Shown here: positions 53,866 through 62,572 of the stretch, piece after piece
How the letters are laid out: each line of letters starts with the position of its first letter
Position numbering within the stretch: position 1 is the first letter of the stretch
Assembly: GCF_031928785.1 (NCBI RefSeq)
Contig: NZ_JARQAL010000004.1
Source: Enterococcus_C asini_A
GTDB lineage: Bacteria > Bacillota > Bacilli > Lactobacillales > Enterococcaceae
Length of the DNA stretch: 64,000 nt
Strand: one strand, 5' to 3'
The notes under the pieces: generated by a model
Seen by the model: the letters and a program-made list of their open reading frames with translations, nothing else
The model's database searches: none
Told to the model about the DNA's origin: nothing
Position numbers and translations under genes: made by a program

Positions 53866-55743
53866 ATGAAGGATTATAAGAAAATAGCTAAAGATGTTGT
53901 TTCTGGAGTAGGAGGGCAAGAAAATATTCTTTCTGTAACGAATTGTATGACGCGTTTGAGATTTAAACTAAAAAATATGGATCACGTGGATGAGGATAAG
54001 TTAAAAGCAACACCAGGTGTTCAAGGAATTGCTGAAAAGGGTGGGCAATTTCAAGTTATTATTGGAACGGATGTTTCTGAGGTGACAGAAGAAATTAATA
54101 AAATGGGAGTGGTTGAAACGTCAGGTGATTTGTCAGAAAAAACTTCTGATGAAAAGTGGTACAACAGAATTTTAGGAGCAATTACAGATATTTTCCAACC
54201 AATTATTCCAGCGATTTGTGGGGCGGGGATGTTAAAAGCATTTTTAGCATTAGTTGTCTTTTTAAAATTGTTAACTGCTGATTCTTCAACTTATCAATTA
54301 TTAAATTTATTAGCAGATTCAGCTTTTTATTTTCTACCGATTATGTTAGCAATTACGAGTGCACAGCGATTTAAAAGCAATCAGTTTTATGCAGCTGTAT
54401 TAGGCGCAATGTTGATTCACCCGAATTTTACTGCAATGGTGGCTTCAGAGAATCCAATTACATTTTTATCAATACCTGTCAAAGCAGTATCTTATGGATC
54501 AGCTGTAGTGCCACCAATTCTGATTGTGTTAGTAATGTCATATGTTGAAAAATATGCTAAAAAAATCGCTCCAGATGCTGTCAAAGTATTTTTAGTACCA
54601 TTACTTGTCTTTTTAGTAACAGCGCCACTAGCTTGGATTGCTGTTGGTCCTCTTGGGGCGATGGTTGGTGATGTTCTTTTAGTAGTATTTGAATTTTTCA
54701 ATGATCAAGCACGTTGGGTATTGCCAGTTTTAATGGGAGCTTTAACTCCATTCTTTGTAATGACTGGAATGCATTATAGCTTAATGCCAGTGCAATTAGC
54801 TCAGTACGCTACACTAGGATATGGAACGTTATTAGGGCCTGGGATGTTAGCATCAAACATGGCACAAGCTGGTGCATCTTTTGCTGTTGGGTTAAAAACA
54901 AAAGATAAAGTAATGAAGACAACAGCTTTTTCGGCAGCTACAACAGCGCTATTTGGAATTACTGAACCTGCATTATATGGTGTAACAATGAAATTGAAGA
55001 AGCCGTTATGGGTTGTAGTTTTGTCTGGCGGGGTTGCGGGACTGTTTGCAGGTTTGACTAATATGCGCACTTATGCTTCTGCTACAGCAGGTATTTTAGC
55101 GCTTCCAGTTTATATAACTGATGATATGTCAAATGTAGTGAATGCAGTTATCTGTATTGTGATTGCACTAGTCGTTTCTTTTGTATGTACTTTCTTTTTT
55201 GTGAATATTGAGGTTGAGGAAGAAAATGTGGTTCAAAAAAATACTGGCGAAGAATCAGCAAGTGTAAGATCTTTAATGAATGAAAACGCAACTCAAGTTT
55301 ATAGTCCTTTGAAAGGTGATCAAATTCCCTTATCTGAAGTTCCCGATAATGTTTTTGCCAATGAAATTATGGGGCGGACAATTGTAATTGAGCCACAAAT
55401 CGGAGAGATATATGCTCCTTTTGATGGAGAAATAGTAACAGTCTTTCCAACACATCATGCTTTTGGCCTAAGGGATGATAAAGGAGCAGAGCTGTTAATT
55501 CATATTGGTATTGATACAGTAGAGTTAGATGGTAAGGGATTTGAAGTAAATGTACATGCTGGTGACAAAGTAGAAAAGGGTGAATTATTGGGCCATTTCG
55601 ATATAAATAGTATCAAGCAATCAGGATATTCACTTAGCAGCGCGATTGTTATTACAAATACTGATCAATTCACTGATGTAATTAATACGAATAAAAAAGA
55701 TAACTTATCAAATGATGAAGTTCTATTCACAGTATTTAACTAA
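53866..55743 (+). CDS. bglP: Beta-glucoside PTS EIIBCA
   Basis: Single-chain sugar permease of 625 residues. The EIIB domain (1-90) has the active Cys in SVTNCMTRLRFKL; EIIC (about 105-445) has ten or so membrane segments with GITEPALYG; EIIA (about 480-620) has its active His in LLIHIGIDTVEL. It imports and phosphorylates aryl-beta-glucosides or cellobiose-type sugars. I chose ATG 53866 behind GGAGGG; the frame is open to 53818 within the attenuator. It lies between the antiterminator and the phospho-beta-glucosidase genes. Confidence 0.94.
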   Translation: MKDYKKIAKDVVSGVGGQENILSVTNCMTRLRFKLKNMDHVDEDKLKATPGVQGIAEKGGQFQVIIGTDVSEVTEEINKMGVVETSGDLSEKTSDEKWYNRILGAITDIFQPIIPAICGAGMLKAFLALVVFLKLLTADSSTYQLLNLLADSAFYFLPIMLAITSAQRFKSNQFYAAVLGAMLIHPNFTAMVASENPITFLSIPVKAVSYGSAVVPPILIVLVMSYVEKYAKKIAPDAVKVFLVPLLVFLVTAPLAWIAVGPLGAMVGDVLLVVFEFFNDQARWVLPVLMGALTPFFVMTGMHYSLMPVQLAQYATLGYGTLLGPGMLASNMAQAGASFAVGLKTKDKVMKTTAFSAATTALFGITEPALYGVTMKLKKPLWVVVLSGGVAGLFAGLTNMRTYASATAGILALPVYITDDMSNVVNAVICIVIALVVSFVCTFFFVNIEVEEENVVQKNTGEESASVRSLMNENATQVYSPLKGDQIPLSEVPDNVFANEIMGRTIVIEPQIGEIYAPFDGEIVTVFPTHHAFGLRDDKGAELLIHIGIDTVELDGKGFEVNVHAGDKVEKGELLGHFDINSIKQSGYSLSSAIVITNTDQFTDVINTNKKDNLSNDEVLFTVFN

Positions 55744-55758
55744 AGGGGTGATAATGAA

Positions 55759-57162
55759 ATGAGTTTTCCTAAAGATTTTTTATGGGGTGGTGCAATTTCT
55801 GCTAATCAAGCAGAAGGTGCTTATAATTTAGATGGACGAGGATTATCTATACAGGAATACATGTCCAAAGGAGCTTTTGCACATTTAGATACATCTGTAG
55901 AAGCAGATAATCTAAAGTTAGATGGAATCGATTTTTACCATAGATTTAAAGAAGATATTGCATTATTTGCGGAGATGGGTTTTAAAGTATTGCGTTTTTC
56001 TATTGCCTGGTCTAGGATATTTCCTAATGGTGATGAGTTAGAGCCAAATGAATTAGGCTTGCAATTTTATGACCAAGTGATTGATGAGTGTCTGAAATAT
56101 GGTATAGAGCCCTTAGTGACTTTATCACATTATGAAACTCCCTATTATCTAACCAATCAATTAGATGGGTGGTTAGACCGTAAACTAGTAAACTATTTTG
56201 AAAATTATTGTCGAACAGTATTTCAGCGATATCAACATAAAGTGACCTATTGGTTAACCTTTAATGAAATCAATGCGTTATGGAACTTTCCGTTGTTAGG
56301 TGCAGGAATAAAAACACCTAAAGAAAAACTAACTAAACAGGATTTTTATCAAATTGCTCATCACGAATTGGTTGCTAGTGCGAGAGCAGTTAAAATTGGG
56401 CATGAAATCAATCCAAACTTTAAGATAGGAAATATGGTTTTAGGTATTTATAATTATCCGATGACAGCTAATCCTATAGATACGATAGCGAAACTTGAAG
56501 CGGATAAAAATTTAAATTATTTTCTTGATGTTCAAGCAAGAGGAAAGTATCCAAATTGGATTCATAATGAATGGAGAAAATATGGCGTTGAAGTAAAGAT
56601 GGAAGAAGACGATGAGGAAGTATTGAGTCACTCTGTTGATTTTATTTCTTTTAGTTATTACATGAGTCGTGCTGTGTCTGCAACTCCTGAATTATATCAA
56701 TCGACAAATGGTAACTTAAGTAAGGTGTTGAAAAATCCTTATCTAAGTCAAACTGAGTGGGGCTGGGAAATTGATCCGAATGGCTTACAAATTTTGTTGC
56801 AGACTCTGTATGAGAAATATCAATTACCTTTATTTATTGTTGAAAATGGGATAGGGGCAATAGATAAAGTTGAAAAAGATGAAACAGGACTCCATATTCA
56901 TGATCAATATCGAATTGACTATTTGAATAATCATTTATCTGCTGTAGAGAGAGCTATTGTAGAAGGGGTAGAAGTTCTAGGCTATACGATGTGGGGATGT
57001 ATTGACTTGGTAAGTGCATCTACTGCGGAAATGAAAAAAAGGTATGGGTTCATTTATGTTGATAGAGATGATAATGGTGAGGGGACATTAGATAGGATTC
57101 GCAAAGATTCTTTTTATTGGTACAAAGAAGTAATTGATAGTAACGGAAGAAATATAAAATAA
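55759..57162 (+). CDS. bglA: 6-phospho-beta-glucosidase (GH1)
   Basis: Cytosolic hydrolase of 467 residues, splitting phosphorylated beta-glucosides from BglP. GH1 features: N-terminal FLWGGAISANQAEGA, acid/base Glu in TFNEINALW, and nucleophile Glu in FIVENGIGA. The C-terminal phosphate-binding region SASTAEMKKRYGFIYVDRD is that of 6-phospho enzymes. AAAGGGGTGA precedes the ATG. It is last in the operon; a terminator follows. Confidence 0.95.
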   Translation: MSFPKDFLWGGAISANQAEGAYNLDGRGLSIQEYMSKGAFAHLDTSVEADNLKLDGIDFYHRFKEDIALFAEMGFKVLRFSIAWSRIFPNGDELEPNELGLQFYDQVIDECLKYGIEPLVTLSHYETPYYLTNQLDGWLDRKLVNYFENYCRTVFQRYQHKVTYWLTFNEINALWNFPLLGAGIKTPKEKLTKQDFYQIAHHELVASARAVKIGHEINPNFKIGNMVLGIYNYPMTANPIDTIAKLEADKNLNYFLDVQARGKYPNWIHNEWRKYGVEVKMEEDDEEVLSHSVDFISFSYYMSRAVSATPELYQSTNGNLSKVLKNPYLSQTEWGWEIDPNGLQILLQTLYEKYQLPLFIVENGIGAIDKVEKDETGLHIHDQYRIDYLNNHLSAVERAIVEGVEVLGYTMWGCIDLVSASTAEMKKRYGFIYVDRDDNGEGTLDRIRKDSFYWYKEVIDSNGRNIK

Positions 57163-57233
57163 GTATTATTTGAATTGGAAATCATTTTTTTGTAAAAAAT
57201 GAATAGAAATATGATATGAATACTTACTTAAAG

Positions 57234-57268
57234 CGCACGATGAATTATGTAATTCATTCGTGCGTTTT
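57234..57268 (+). terminator. Terminator of the beta-glucoside operon
   Basis: CGCACGATGAATTA pairs with TAATTCATTCGTGCG with one bulged base, followed by TTTTT. Confidence 0.85.
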
Positions 57269-57868
57269 TCATATGGAGCACTGATTTAATGTTATTTAAT
57301 TATGGAGTTCATAGGTTTTGGGATTTTAATAGCAGCAAATAAACCAAGGTTAACACAATTCTCAACAGAATGTTTGGAGTTAATGGTAATTTTAATAATG
57401 TGTTTTTTTAAAAAAAGTATTGGCAGACTTTTTTTAAAATTATGAGGAGTTGTAATAAATCAAATAGCTGAAAATTACCAAAGGAACACATAAAATAACT
57501 ATACCTAAACGATTAGCTTTCAATTTAAGATACTTGTAAACAGATACTTAATATAGACAATAAAATAATCAAAATTTGGTAGTTGCCAACGATGCCACTG
57601 AATAATTTATGATTTTACTTTTTTGATCAAAATTAAAATGGGTATGTTCGGATGTTTGCCCCATTTTCTCAATTCTTGTCCTCTTTTTACAATTGTGACA
57701 AACATATTCTGCCATTTTATGAAATGATGGATTGCAAAAGTGAAAAGAATTAACAAGACTGATTCTACAAGGGCGCAAGAAATCCTTGCTTGTAAAATAA
57801 TGGACAAATCATCATAATAAGATGTGTTAATTAACTTAATTCATTAGCTATTTTAAGGAGTGGATATT
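57269..57868. other. AT-rich gap downstream of bglA
   Basis: About 600 bases with no clear gene. Two short open frames on the minus strand (57569-57778 and 57607-57807) overlap each other; one has a CHNC pair, but I see no ribosome site or known match. It may be decayed DNA at the edge of the inserted operon. Confidence 0.4.
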
Positions 57869-57930
57869 ATGCTCGTGGTAATCCAAAAATTTGATCACGG
57901 TTTTGTTCAACTGAAAAAAGTGAACTTTTT
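57869..57930 (+). pseudogene. 5' fragment of a DUF1648 gene split by an IS element
   Basis: ATG 57869, 8 bases after AAGGAG, opens about 20 codons that stop being a gene where the IS starts. Joined to the piece after the IS (59482), they would form a normal N-terminus ahead of a membrane segment. The right part is one base out of frame, so a second small change must be assumed. This is inference from both fragments. Confidence 0.6.
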
Positions 57931-57986
57931 TGAAGCGACCCCCAAAAGTTAGACCAAAAATCTAACTTTTGGAGGTCGCTATTCTT

Positions 57987-58562
57987 ATGGCAAAATATAG
58001 TTTTGAATTTAAGCTAAAAATCGTTCAAGAATATCTTGAAGGAAAGGGTGGATATCGTTATCTAGCGAATAAACACGGGATTAAATCGAGTGGGCAGGTA
58101 CGCTATTGGATCAACGCGTATACAGAATTTGGGGAAGAAGGACTTTATAGAAAGCGACAAAATAAAAAATATTCTGTTCAATTCAAACTAGATGCGATAG
58201 AGTTATATCAAACGAGTGAGTTGTCCTACCACGAAGTGGCTAATATACTTGAAATGAACAACCCACCACTTCTGGCTTCATGGATGCAGAAATTTCGTGA
58301 AAACGGTGTTGAAGGACTCTCTAAACCGAAAGGAAATCCATCTACCTTGACTAAAAAAACAGAAATGAAAAAGAAAGTTCCTGCTAAACATTCGGCTGAG
58401 GAAACTAACCGAATCAAAGAATTAGAAAAGCAAGTACGTTCTCTTCAAATTGAGAATACCTTTTTAAAAGAGCTGAGGAAGTTGCGAAAACAGGAAGCCC
58501 AACGAAAACGCAAGAATCAATCGCAAGAATCATCGCAAGCCTCCGAGGATCATTCAAATTAG
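57987..58562 (+). CDS. IS3-family transposase OrfA
   Basis: A 191-residue protein with two HTH regions: AKYSFEFKLKIVQEYLEG with YLANKHGIKSSGQVRYWI (first), and a second around YHEVANILEMNNPPLLASWM. A leucine-zipper-like end (RIKELEKQVRSLQIENTFLK) is typical of IS150 OrfA. GGAGG lies 11 bases before ATG 57987. A TTTAAAA slippery site at 58463-58469 precedes the overlap with orfB. Confidence 0.88.
   Translation: MAKYSFEFKLKIVQEYLEGKGGYRYLANKHGIKSSGQVRYWINAYTEFGEEGLYRKRQNKKYSVQFKLDAIELYQTSELSYHEVANILEMNNPPLLASWMQKFRENGVEGLSKPKGNPSTLTKKTEMKKKVPAKHSAEETNRIKELEKQVRSLQIENTFLKELRKLRKQEAQRKRKNQSQESSQASEDHSN
58463..58469 (+). promoter_or_regulatory. Likely -1 programmed frameshift site
   Basis: T-TTA-AAA in the orfA frame is a canonical X-XXY-YYZ heptamer. 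After a -1 shift the reading passes straight into orfB, whose frame is open from here to 59407. Confidence 0.7.
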
Positions 58563-58579
58563 TTGAGCTTCTTGAAACG

Positions 58580-59407
58580 TTGAAATTCCCTAAAGCAACC
58601 TACATGTACTGGCAAAAACGGTTTGACCGCTTAAATCCAGACAAAGAAGTCGAAGATGCAATGTTAAAGATTCGAAAAGAACATAAAGATTATGGCTGTC
58701 TGCGAATGAGAGAAGAATTGAAAAAACATGGCTTCTACATCAATAAAAAGAAAATACAACGATTGATCAAAAAATTAGGCATCGAAGTGAAATCCTATAC
58801 GCGTAAGTCCAGACGCTACAATTCTTATCGTGGAAAAGTTGGAACGGTCGCTAAAAACCGAATTCACCGTCGATTTTATACAAACCTCTGCCATCAAAAA
58901 ATAACCACTGATACAACTGAATTCAAATATTTTGAAACAGATTCAAATGGTGTTATTCGCCAGAAGAAACTTTATTTAGATCCGTTTATGGATATGTATA
59001 ACAATGAAATTCTTTCTTATAGAGTATCAGAAAAACCTAATGCAGTAGCCGTAATGGACGGTCTAGAAGAAGCCGTTCAGGTCACTAAAGATTGTCCTTT
59101 TCGAAGGACATTCCATTCAGATCAAGGTTGGGCCTATCAAATGAAAGCCTATGGAAACAAATTGAAGGAACACAAAATATTTCAAAGTATGTCCCGTAAG
59201 GGAAATTGTCTAGATAATTCCCCCATGGAAAACTTTTTTGGACTTCTGAAACAAGAAATATTTCATGGAGAAATCTATCGAAGTTTCAACGAATTAAAAA
59301 TAAAAATAGACAAATATATCGATTATTACAACAATAAACGTATCAAACAGAAACTGAACTGGTTGAGTCCTGTTCAATTTCGAGAAGCTGCTCAAAGAGC
59401 AGTCTAG
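58580..59407 (+). CDS. IS3-family transposase OrfB (DDE integrase core)
   Basis: The catalytic part of the transposase. From ATG 58580 it has 275 residues, with HTH_21 region (KEHKDYGCLRMREELKKHGF) and rve integrase core: DTTEFKYF (first Asp), FHSDQGWAYQ (second Asp) and SRKGNCLDNSPMENFFGLLK (Glu). The frame is open upstream to about 58459, so the usual product is an OrfAB fusion by frameshift. The stop is followed by the right inverted repeat. Confidence 0.9.
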   Translation: MKFPKATYMYWQKRFDRLNPDKEVEDAMLKIRKEHKDYGCLRMREELKKHGFYINKKKIQRLIKKLGIEVKSYTRKSRRYNSYRGKVGTVAKNRIHRRFYTNLCHQKITTDTTEFKYFETDSNGVIRQKKLYLDPFMDMYNNEILSYRVSEKPNAVAVMDGLEEAVQVTKDCPFRRTFHSDQGWAYQMKAYGNKLKEHKIFQSMSRKGNCLDNSPMENFFGLLKQEIFHGEIYRSFNELKIKIDKYIDYYNNKRIKQKLNWLSPVQFREAAQRAV

Positions 59408-59481
59408 TAGTTGTTTTTTCCGTACAAAAAAGGAGTGGATTTCTCCACTCCTTAAAAGTCTAACTTTTAGGGGTCACTACA

Positions 59482-59804
59482 TTTTTTGATAACACTTTTT
59501 TCTTGCAGTCATTTATCTATTCATCATCTTACCACAAGAAATTCCCGTTCAAATGGCCCCCAGAGATTTTTTATCGGGGGGCCCTTTTCAAATTGACAAT
59601 TATGGCAGTAAGTTTACGTTATTAGGATTACCTTTGGTCGGTGGAATTTTTACTTTTTTATTTTCCCAACCGATATGGATGAATATTTATGGAAAATACA
59701 GTGGGAAAACTTTTTTCGTCCAAGTGCTTTTCACCCTGACTTCTTTAGTGCTATGGTTGGGAAGTTTTTCTTATTTGTTTATGGCCGTGAATAAGAGGAT
59801 TTAA
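59482..59804 (+). pseudogene. 3' part of a DUF1648-type membrane gene
   Basis: From about 59494 the frame reads FFLAVIYLFIILPQEIPVQM and goes on to about 83 further residues with two more membrane segments. The PQEIPVQM step after a membrane helix is the DUF1648 pattern. The start codon lies before the IS (57869). A later ATG at 59553 could give a shortened protein, but it has no ribosome site. Confidence 0.6.
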
Positions 59805-59832
59805 AATAACTAAGAGATGTGAGGGATGTCTT

Positions 59833-60135
59833 GTGAAATTACCAATACCGGTTGAGAATTATCAAAAAGCTTATATCGTAACTTTTTTGTTAAGTGTGAT
59901 TCTGGCACTCGTCTTTTTATTCTTATTACCTGACCAAGTGCCCATGCAGTGGGCTATGGATGGATCAGTGAATTATACATTACCAAAGTATTTGGCAGTC
60001 TTAGTAATGCCAGTGATTACGGCTTTTTTAGTGGCGCGCGGCTGGAATCAATTCAGTTTTGTTTATTTAGGTTGGTGTTTTGCCAATATAGTTATAATTA
60101 GCGGGATTTTTATTTTTATTATTTTTACTTACTAA
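59833..60135 (+). CDS. DUF1648-domain small membrane protein
   Basis: A 100-residue protein with three membrane segments. The first helix is followed by LPDQVPMQWAMDGSVNYTLP, the DUF1648 signature. It starts with GTG; GAGGGATG lies 7 bases upstream. It follows the split DUF1648 gene in the same direction and probably shared its transcript. Function unknown; relatives occur near SdpI-like immunity genes, and one lies at 61192. Confidence 0.65.
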   Translation: MKLPIPVENYQKAYIVTFLLSVILALVFLFLLPDQVPMQWAMDGSVNYTLPKYLAVLVMPVITAFLVARGWNQFSFVYLGWCFANIVIISGIFIFIIFTY

Positions 60136-60142
60136 ATCCCGT

Positions 60143-60193
60143 AAAAAAACCTCGATTACTGGCAGTGTATGCTAGTAGCTCGAGGTTTTTTAT
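60143..60193. terminator. Bidirectional terminator
   Basis: AAAAACCTCGA and TCGAGGTTTTT with an inner stem; A and T runs on both sides serve the convergent genes. Confidence 0.85.
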
Positions 60194-60202
60194 TTAGATG
60201 GT

Positions 60203-61039
60203 TTAATCAAAGAATAGTTCATTGCGTTTTAGAAAGATGATAAGAAAAGCAAAAATCAAACCAGCAATCGAACTCAAAATAAAGCCTGCTATGAAAAGAG
60301 GATGAGTGTTCAGCCAAAATGTCAAATTATAAAAAGTATCCGCAAAAGGTTGGCTCATCTCTTGATGGAGTGTCAAAACGGCACCCTGATAGTCCGCGAA
60401 AGTATAACTATTAGGCCCAAAGCTTTCATTGCCAATAGCGGTCCAACCAGCGGTGAGATTGCCACTAGTAAAGGCTCCGAGGGCAATATTTGCTATAACG
60501 AATAAACCGAAACTGATATTTCCAAGAGCGAATAAACCAATGGAAAAATCACCCAGCGCTATGACACCTATTGTACCTACACCAAAAGACAATAAGCCGA
60601 GAGATAAAAGGCCCAGTGAAATCAAACCTCGAGCAAGTAAGCCAATACTGAGAAGCCCTTTTGCTTTGAGACCAATGGCAACCACACCTTGGGCTTCGGG
60701 GATTGTCCCGCTGAAGAGCTTTTTGCGGTTGAAAAACAGATTGCCATAAAGAATCTGTCTATGAAAAGTCGGAAGGACAATATGCAGGAGTGGTCTGCCG
60801 TAAATTTGTTGAGGGCTTTTGTATTCGTAATAGTGGGGAGTGCTCCGTTCACTTAACAAGTCATCAACGGTGGTATTCAATAATGCCGCGATTTGAGGCA
60901 AGGTTTGGACATCAGGATAACCTTTCTCCATTTCCCATTTTGAAATCGTTTTGTCAGAGACGAAAAGCTGATCGGCCAGTTGTTTTTGGGTTAATTGCCT
61001 TTCTTTGCGATACCGTTTTAATTGTTCTCCTAAAGTCAT
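60203..61039 (-). CDS. XRE-family HTH protein with glycine-repeat membrane-like domain
   Basis: A 278-residue protein. Residues 1-65 are a clear HTH_3 (LTQKQLADQLFVSDKTISKW). Residues about 118-195 are a run of short repeats of the form (hydrophobic)-x-x-GL-x-x-x-G, such as LLSIGLLARGLISLGLLSLG, that could fold as a beta-solenoid or as membrane helices. Residues 245-272 are a membrane segment. It may sense a membrane state and control neighbouring small membrane genes; that is inference. The start is ATG 61039, with AAGGAGTTTT upstream. Confidence 0.75.
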   Translation of the reverse strand: MTLGEQLKRYRKERQLTQKQLADQLFVSDKTISKWEMEKGYPDVQTLPQIAALLNTTVDDLLSERSTPHYYEYKSPQQIYGRPLLHIVLPTFHRQILYGNLFFNRKKLFSGTIPEAQGVVAIGLKAKGLLSIGLLARGLISLGLLSLGLLSFGVGTIGVIALGDFSIGLFALGNISFGLFVIANIALGAFTSGNLTAGWTAIGNESFGPNSYTFADYQGAVLTLHQEMSQPFADTFYNLTFWLNTHPLFIAGFILSSIAGLIFAFLIIFLKRNELFFD

Positions 61040-61191
61040 CGTAAAAACTCCTTAATCTGTGGTGTACTTCTACAATTAAGTATAATAAAACGTTGCAAAA
61101 AGTCACTCTACGAAAGGTAGAATGTTGATTTAATAGGATTTTTAATCAATGAAATTAGGGGGTGATGTTATTTCATGATTTTCTAACTGAG

Positions 61192-61521
61192 TTAATCCGT
61201 TAATTTTTTCTCAACATAATAATACATTTTAAAATAGGAAATCACAGGAACTAGGACTTCGATTAGTAAAATAGTCGAAAAAAGATTCTCTGACCAATGG
61301 AGGATAAAGTAGATTTCGGCAGCCAAAAAGAAGAGGCCGATAATGCAAGAGGGTAAGACTACTTTTTGAGCAAAACGAATCATTTCTAGTTGGGCTTTGT
61401 CCCAATTGACTTGGCTTGTTTTGGCTTTTTTCGTTTGAAAGCCAAAACGATTGTTAATTTTTTTCTCTGGAGGTGTTTTGGCAATCCATAAAAAGGTCAA
61501 GGCATTGAAAAAAGAAATCAT
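61192..61521 (-). CDS. SdpI-like small membrane protein
   Basis: A 109-residue membrane protein. The stretch NNRFGFQTKKAKTSQVNWDK fits the SdpI/YhfL motif (Asn-x-x-Phe-Gly-x-x-Thr...Trp-x-x-Ala), and two membrane segments follow. SdpI of Bacillus subtilis gives immunity against SdpC. I chose ATG 61521 behind AAAGGAGG; the frame is open to 61590. The function here is not known. Confidence 0.65.
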   Translation of the reverse strand: MISFFNALTFLWIAKTPPEKKINNRFGFQTKKAKTSQVNWDKAQLEMIRFAQKVVLPSCIIGLFFLAAEIYFILHWSENLFSTILLIEVLVPVISYFKMYYYVEKKLTD

Positions 61522-61667
61522 CAGAATCCTCCTTTGGGACAAGTATCTTTGCTTGCTACTAGTATACTCGCTTATAAAAGAAGAATTCAATAATGAAAAT
61601 GAATTAGCCGATATTGGGAATTAACTAAGGTAAAAACTAAGGTAAATCCAATCTCCCGAAAAAAGAG

Positions 61668-61710
61668 TAAAAAAATCACCCAAAACCTTGATACACAAGG
61701 CTTTGAGTGA
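61668..61710 (-). terminator. Terminator of rpsD
   Basis: On the minus strand CACTCAAAGCCTTG pairs with CAAGGTTTTGGGTG, followed by a run of T. Confidence 0.85.
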
Positions 61711-61722
61711 AGTGTAATGAGA

Positions 61723-62334
61723 TTACATTAATTTGTTGTAGAATTCAACGACGAATGATTCGTCAACATCTGGAGTCATTTCGTCACGTTCTGGTAAACG
61801 TGTTAATGAACCTTCCAATTTTTCATCGTCGAAGCTTACGAATGCTGGGCGGCCGATAGTCGCTTCAACAGCTTCTTTGATTGTAACCATGTTTTTAGAT
61901 TTTTCACGAACGGAAATCACTTGACCAACTTCTACGTGGTAAGAAGGGATGTCAACGCGTTTGCCGTCAACTGTGATATGACCGTGGTTAACCAGTTGAC
62001 GAGCTTGACGACGAGTAGTAGCCAAACCTAGACGGTAAACCATGTTGTCCAAACGTTGTTCTAATAAGATCATGAAGTTAACGCCGTGTTTACCTTCTTT
62101 AATAGAAGCGGCTTTTACGAACAAGTTACGGAATTGACGTTCGTTCAAACCAAACATGTGACGTAGTTTTTGTTTTTCAGTTAATTGCAAGCCGTATTCA
62201 GATTTTTTGCCACGGCTGTTAGGTCCGTGTTGACCCGGTGGGAAAGGGCGACGTGCCAATTCTTTACCAGTGCCGGATAGGGATACGCCTAAACGACGGG
62301 ATTGTTTCCAAGATGGTCCAGTATAACGAGACAT
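61723..62334 (-). CDS. rpsD: 30S ribosomal protein S4
   Basis: Primary 16S rRNA-binding protein, 203 residues. MSRYTGPSWKQSRRLGVSLS at the start and the S4 RNA-binding domain (EQRLDNMVYRLGLATTRRQA, then RQLVNHGHITVDGKRVDIPS) are clear. GGAGG lies upstream of the ATG. It is monocistronic, as is usual in Firmicutes, with a long structured leader that is probably bound by S4 itself. Confidence 0.97.
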   Translation of the reverse strand: MSRYTGPSWKQSRRLGVSLSGTGKELARRPFPPGQHGPNSRGKKSEYGLQLTEKQKLRHMFGLNERQFRNLFVKAASIKEGKHGVNFMILLEQRLDNMVYRLGLATTRRQARQLVNHGHITVDGKRVDIPSYHVEVGQVISVREKSKNMVTIKEAVEATIGRPAFVSFDDEKLEGSLTRLPERDEMTPDVDESFVVEFYNKLM

Positions 62335-62340
62335 ATTGAG

Positions 62341-62518
62341 ATTCCTCCAATAAATTTAGTTGGAGTAAAATAATCCGTTGAAAAATTCATATTCGTACAG
62401 TTTGACCTTCAATCTTCACCTTGTGCAGCCGCGGTTACGCAATTGAACCCTATGTAAGTAGAGCGTCAAACTGGGGACGAGCTATTATTTTCCTGCTGCA
62501 TTATTCTACACAAGGAGT
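62341..62518 (-). promoter_or_regulatory. rpsD leader (S4-binding autoregulation candidate)
   Basis: A leader of roughly 170 bases. CAGTTTGAC (near 62475) can pair with GTCAAACTG (near 62400), enclosing a region with TAACCGCGGCTGC. Firmicute rpsD messages carry such an S4 leader. I infer the function from position and the outer stem; I did not fold it in full. Confidence 0.55.
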
Positions 62519-62548
62519 AGTATACGATGAAAAACAAGGAAAAGTCAA
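62519..62548 (-). promoter_or_regulatory. Promoter of rpsD
   Basis: On the minus strand TTGACT (62548-62543), 18 bases, TATACT (62524-62519). Confidence 0.7.
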
Positions 62549-62572
62549 GGGACAAAGCCGTAAAAAGGCTTA

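Larger units (their letters stand above)
57931..59481 (+). mobile_element. IS3-family (IS150-like) insertion sequence
   Basis: A 1551-base element with near-identical 24-base ends (left TGAAGCGACCCCCAAAAG, right end read inward TGTAGTGACCCCTAAAAG, 21 of 24 equal). It has two genes with overlapping frames, orfA and orfB. Poly-T on both sides (57926-57930 and 59482-59487) allows a target duplication of 3-5 T but hides its exact length. The left flank and right flank read as parts of one gene. Both frames are intact, so it may be active. Confidence 0.88.

Noticed and set aside
57569..57807. Two overlapping short open frames on the minus strand, one with a Cys-His-x-Cys pair
   Set aside because: No ribosome site, no family resemblance, two frames open at once in AT-rich DNA; probably chance or decay.
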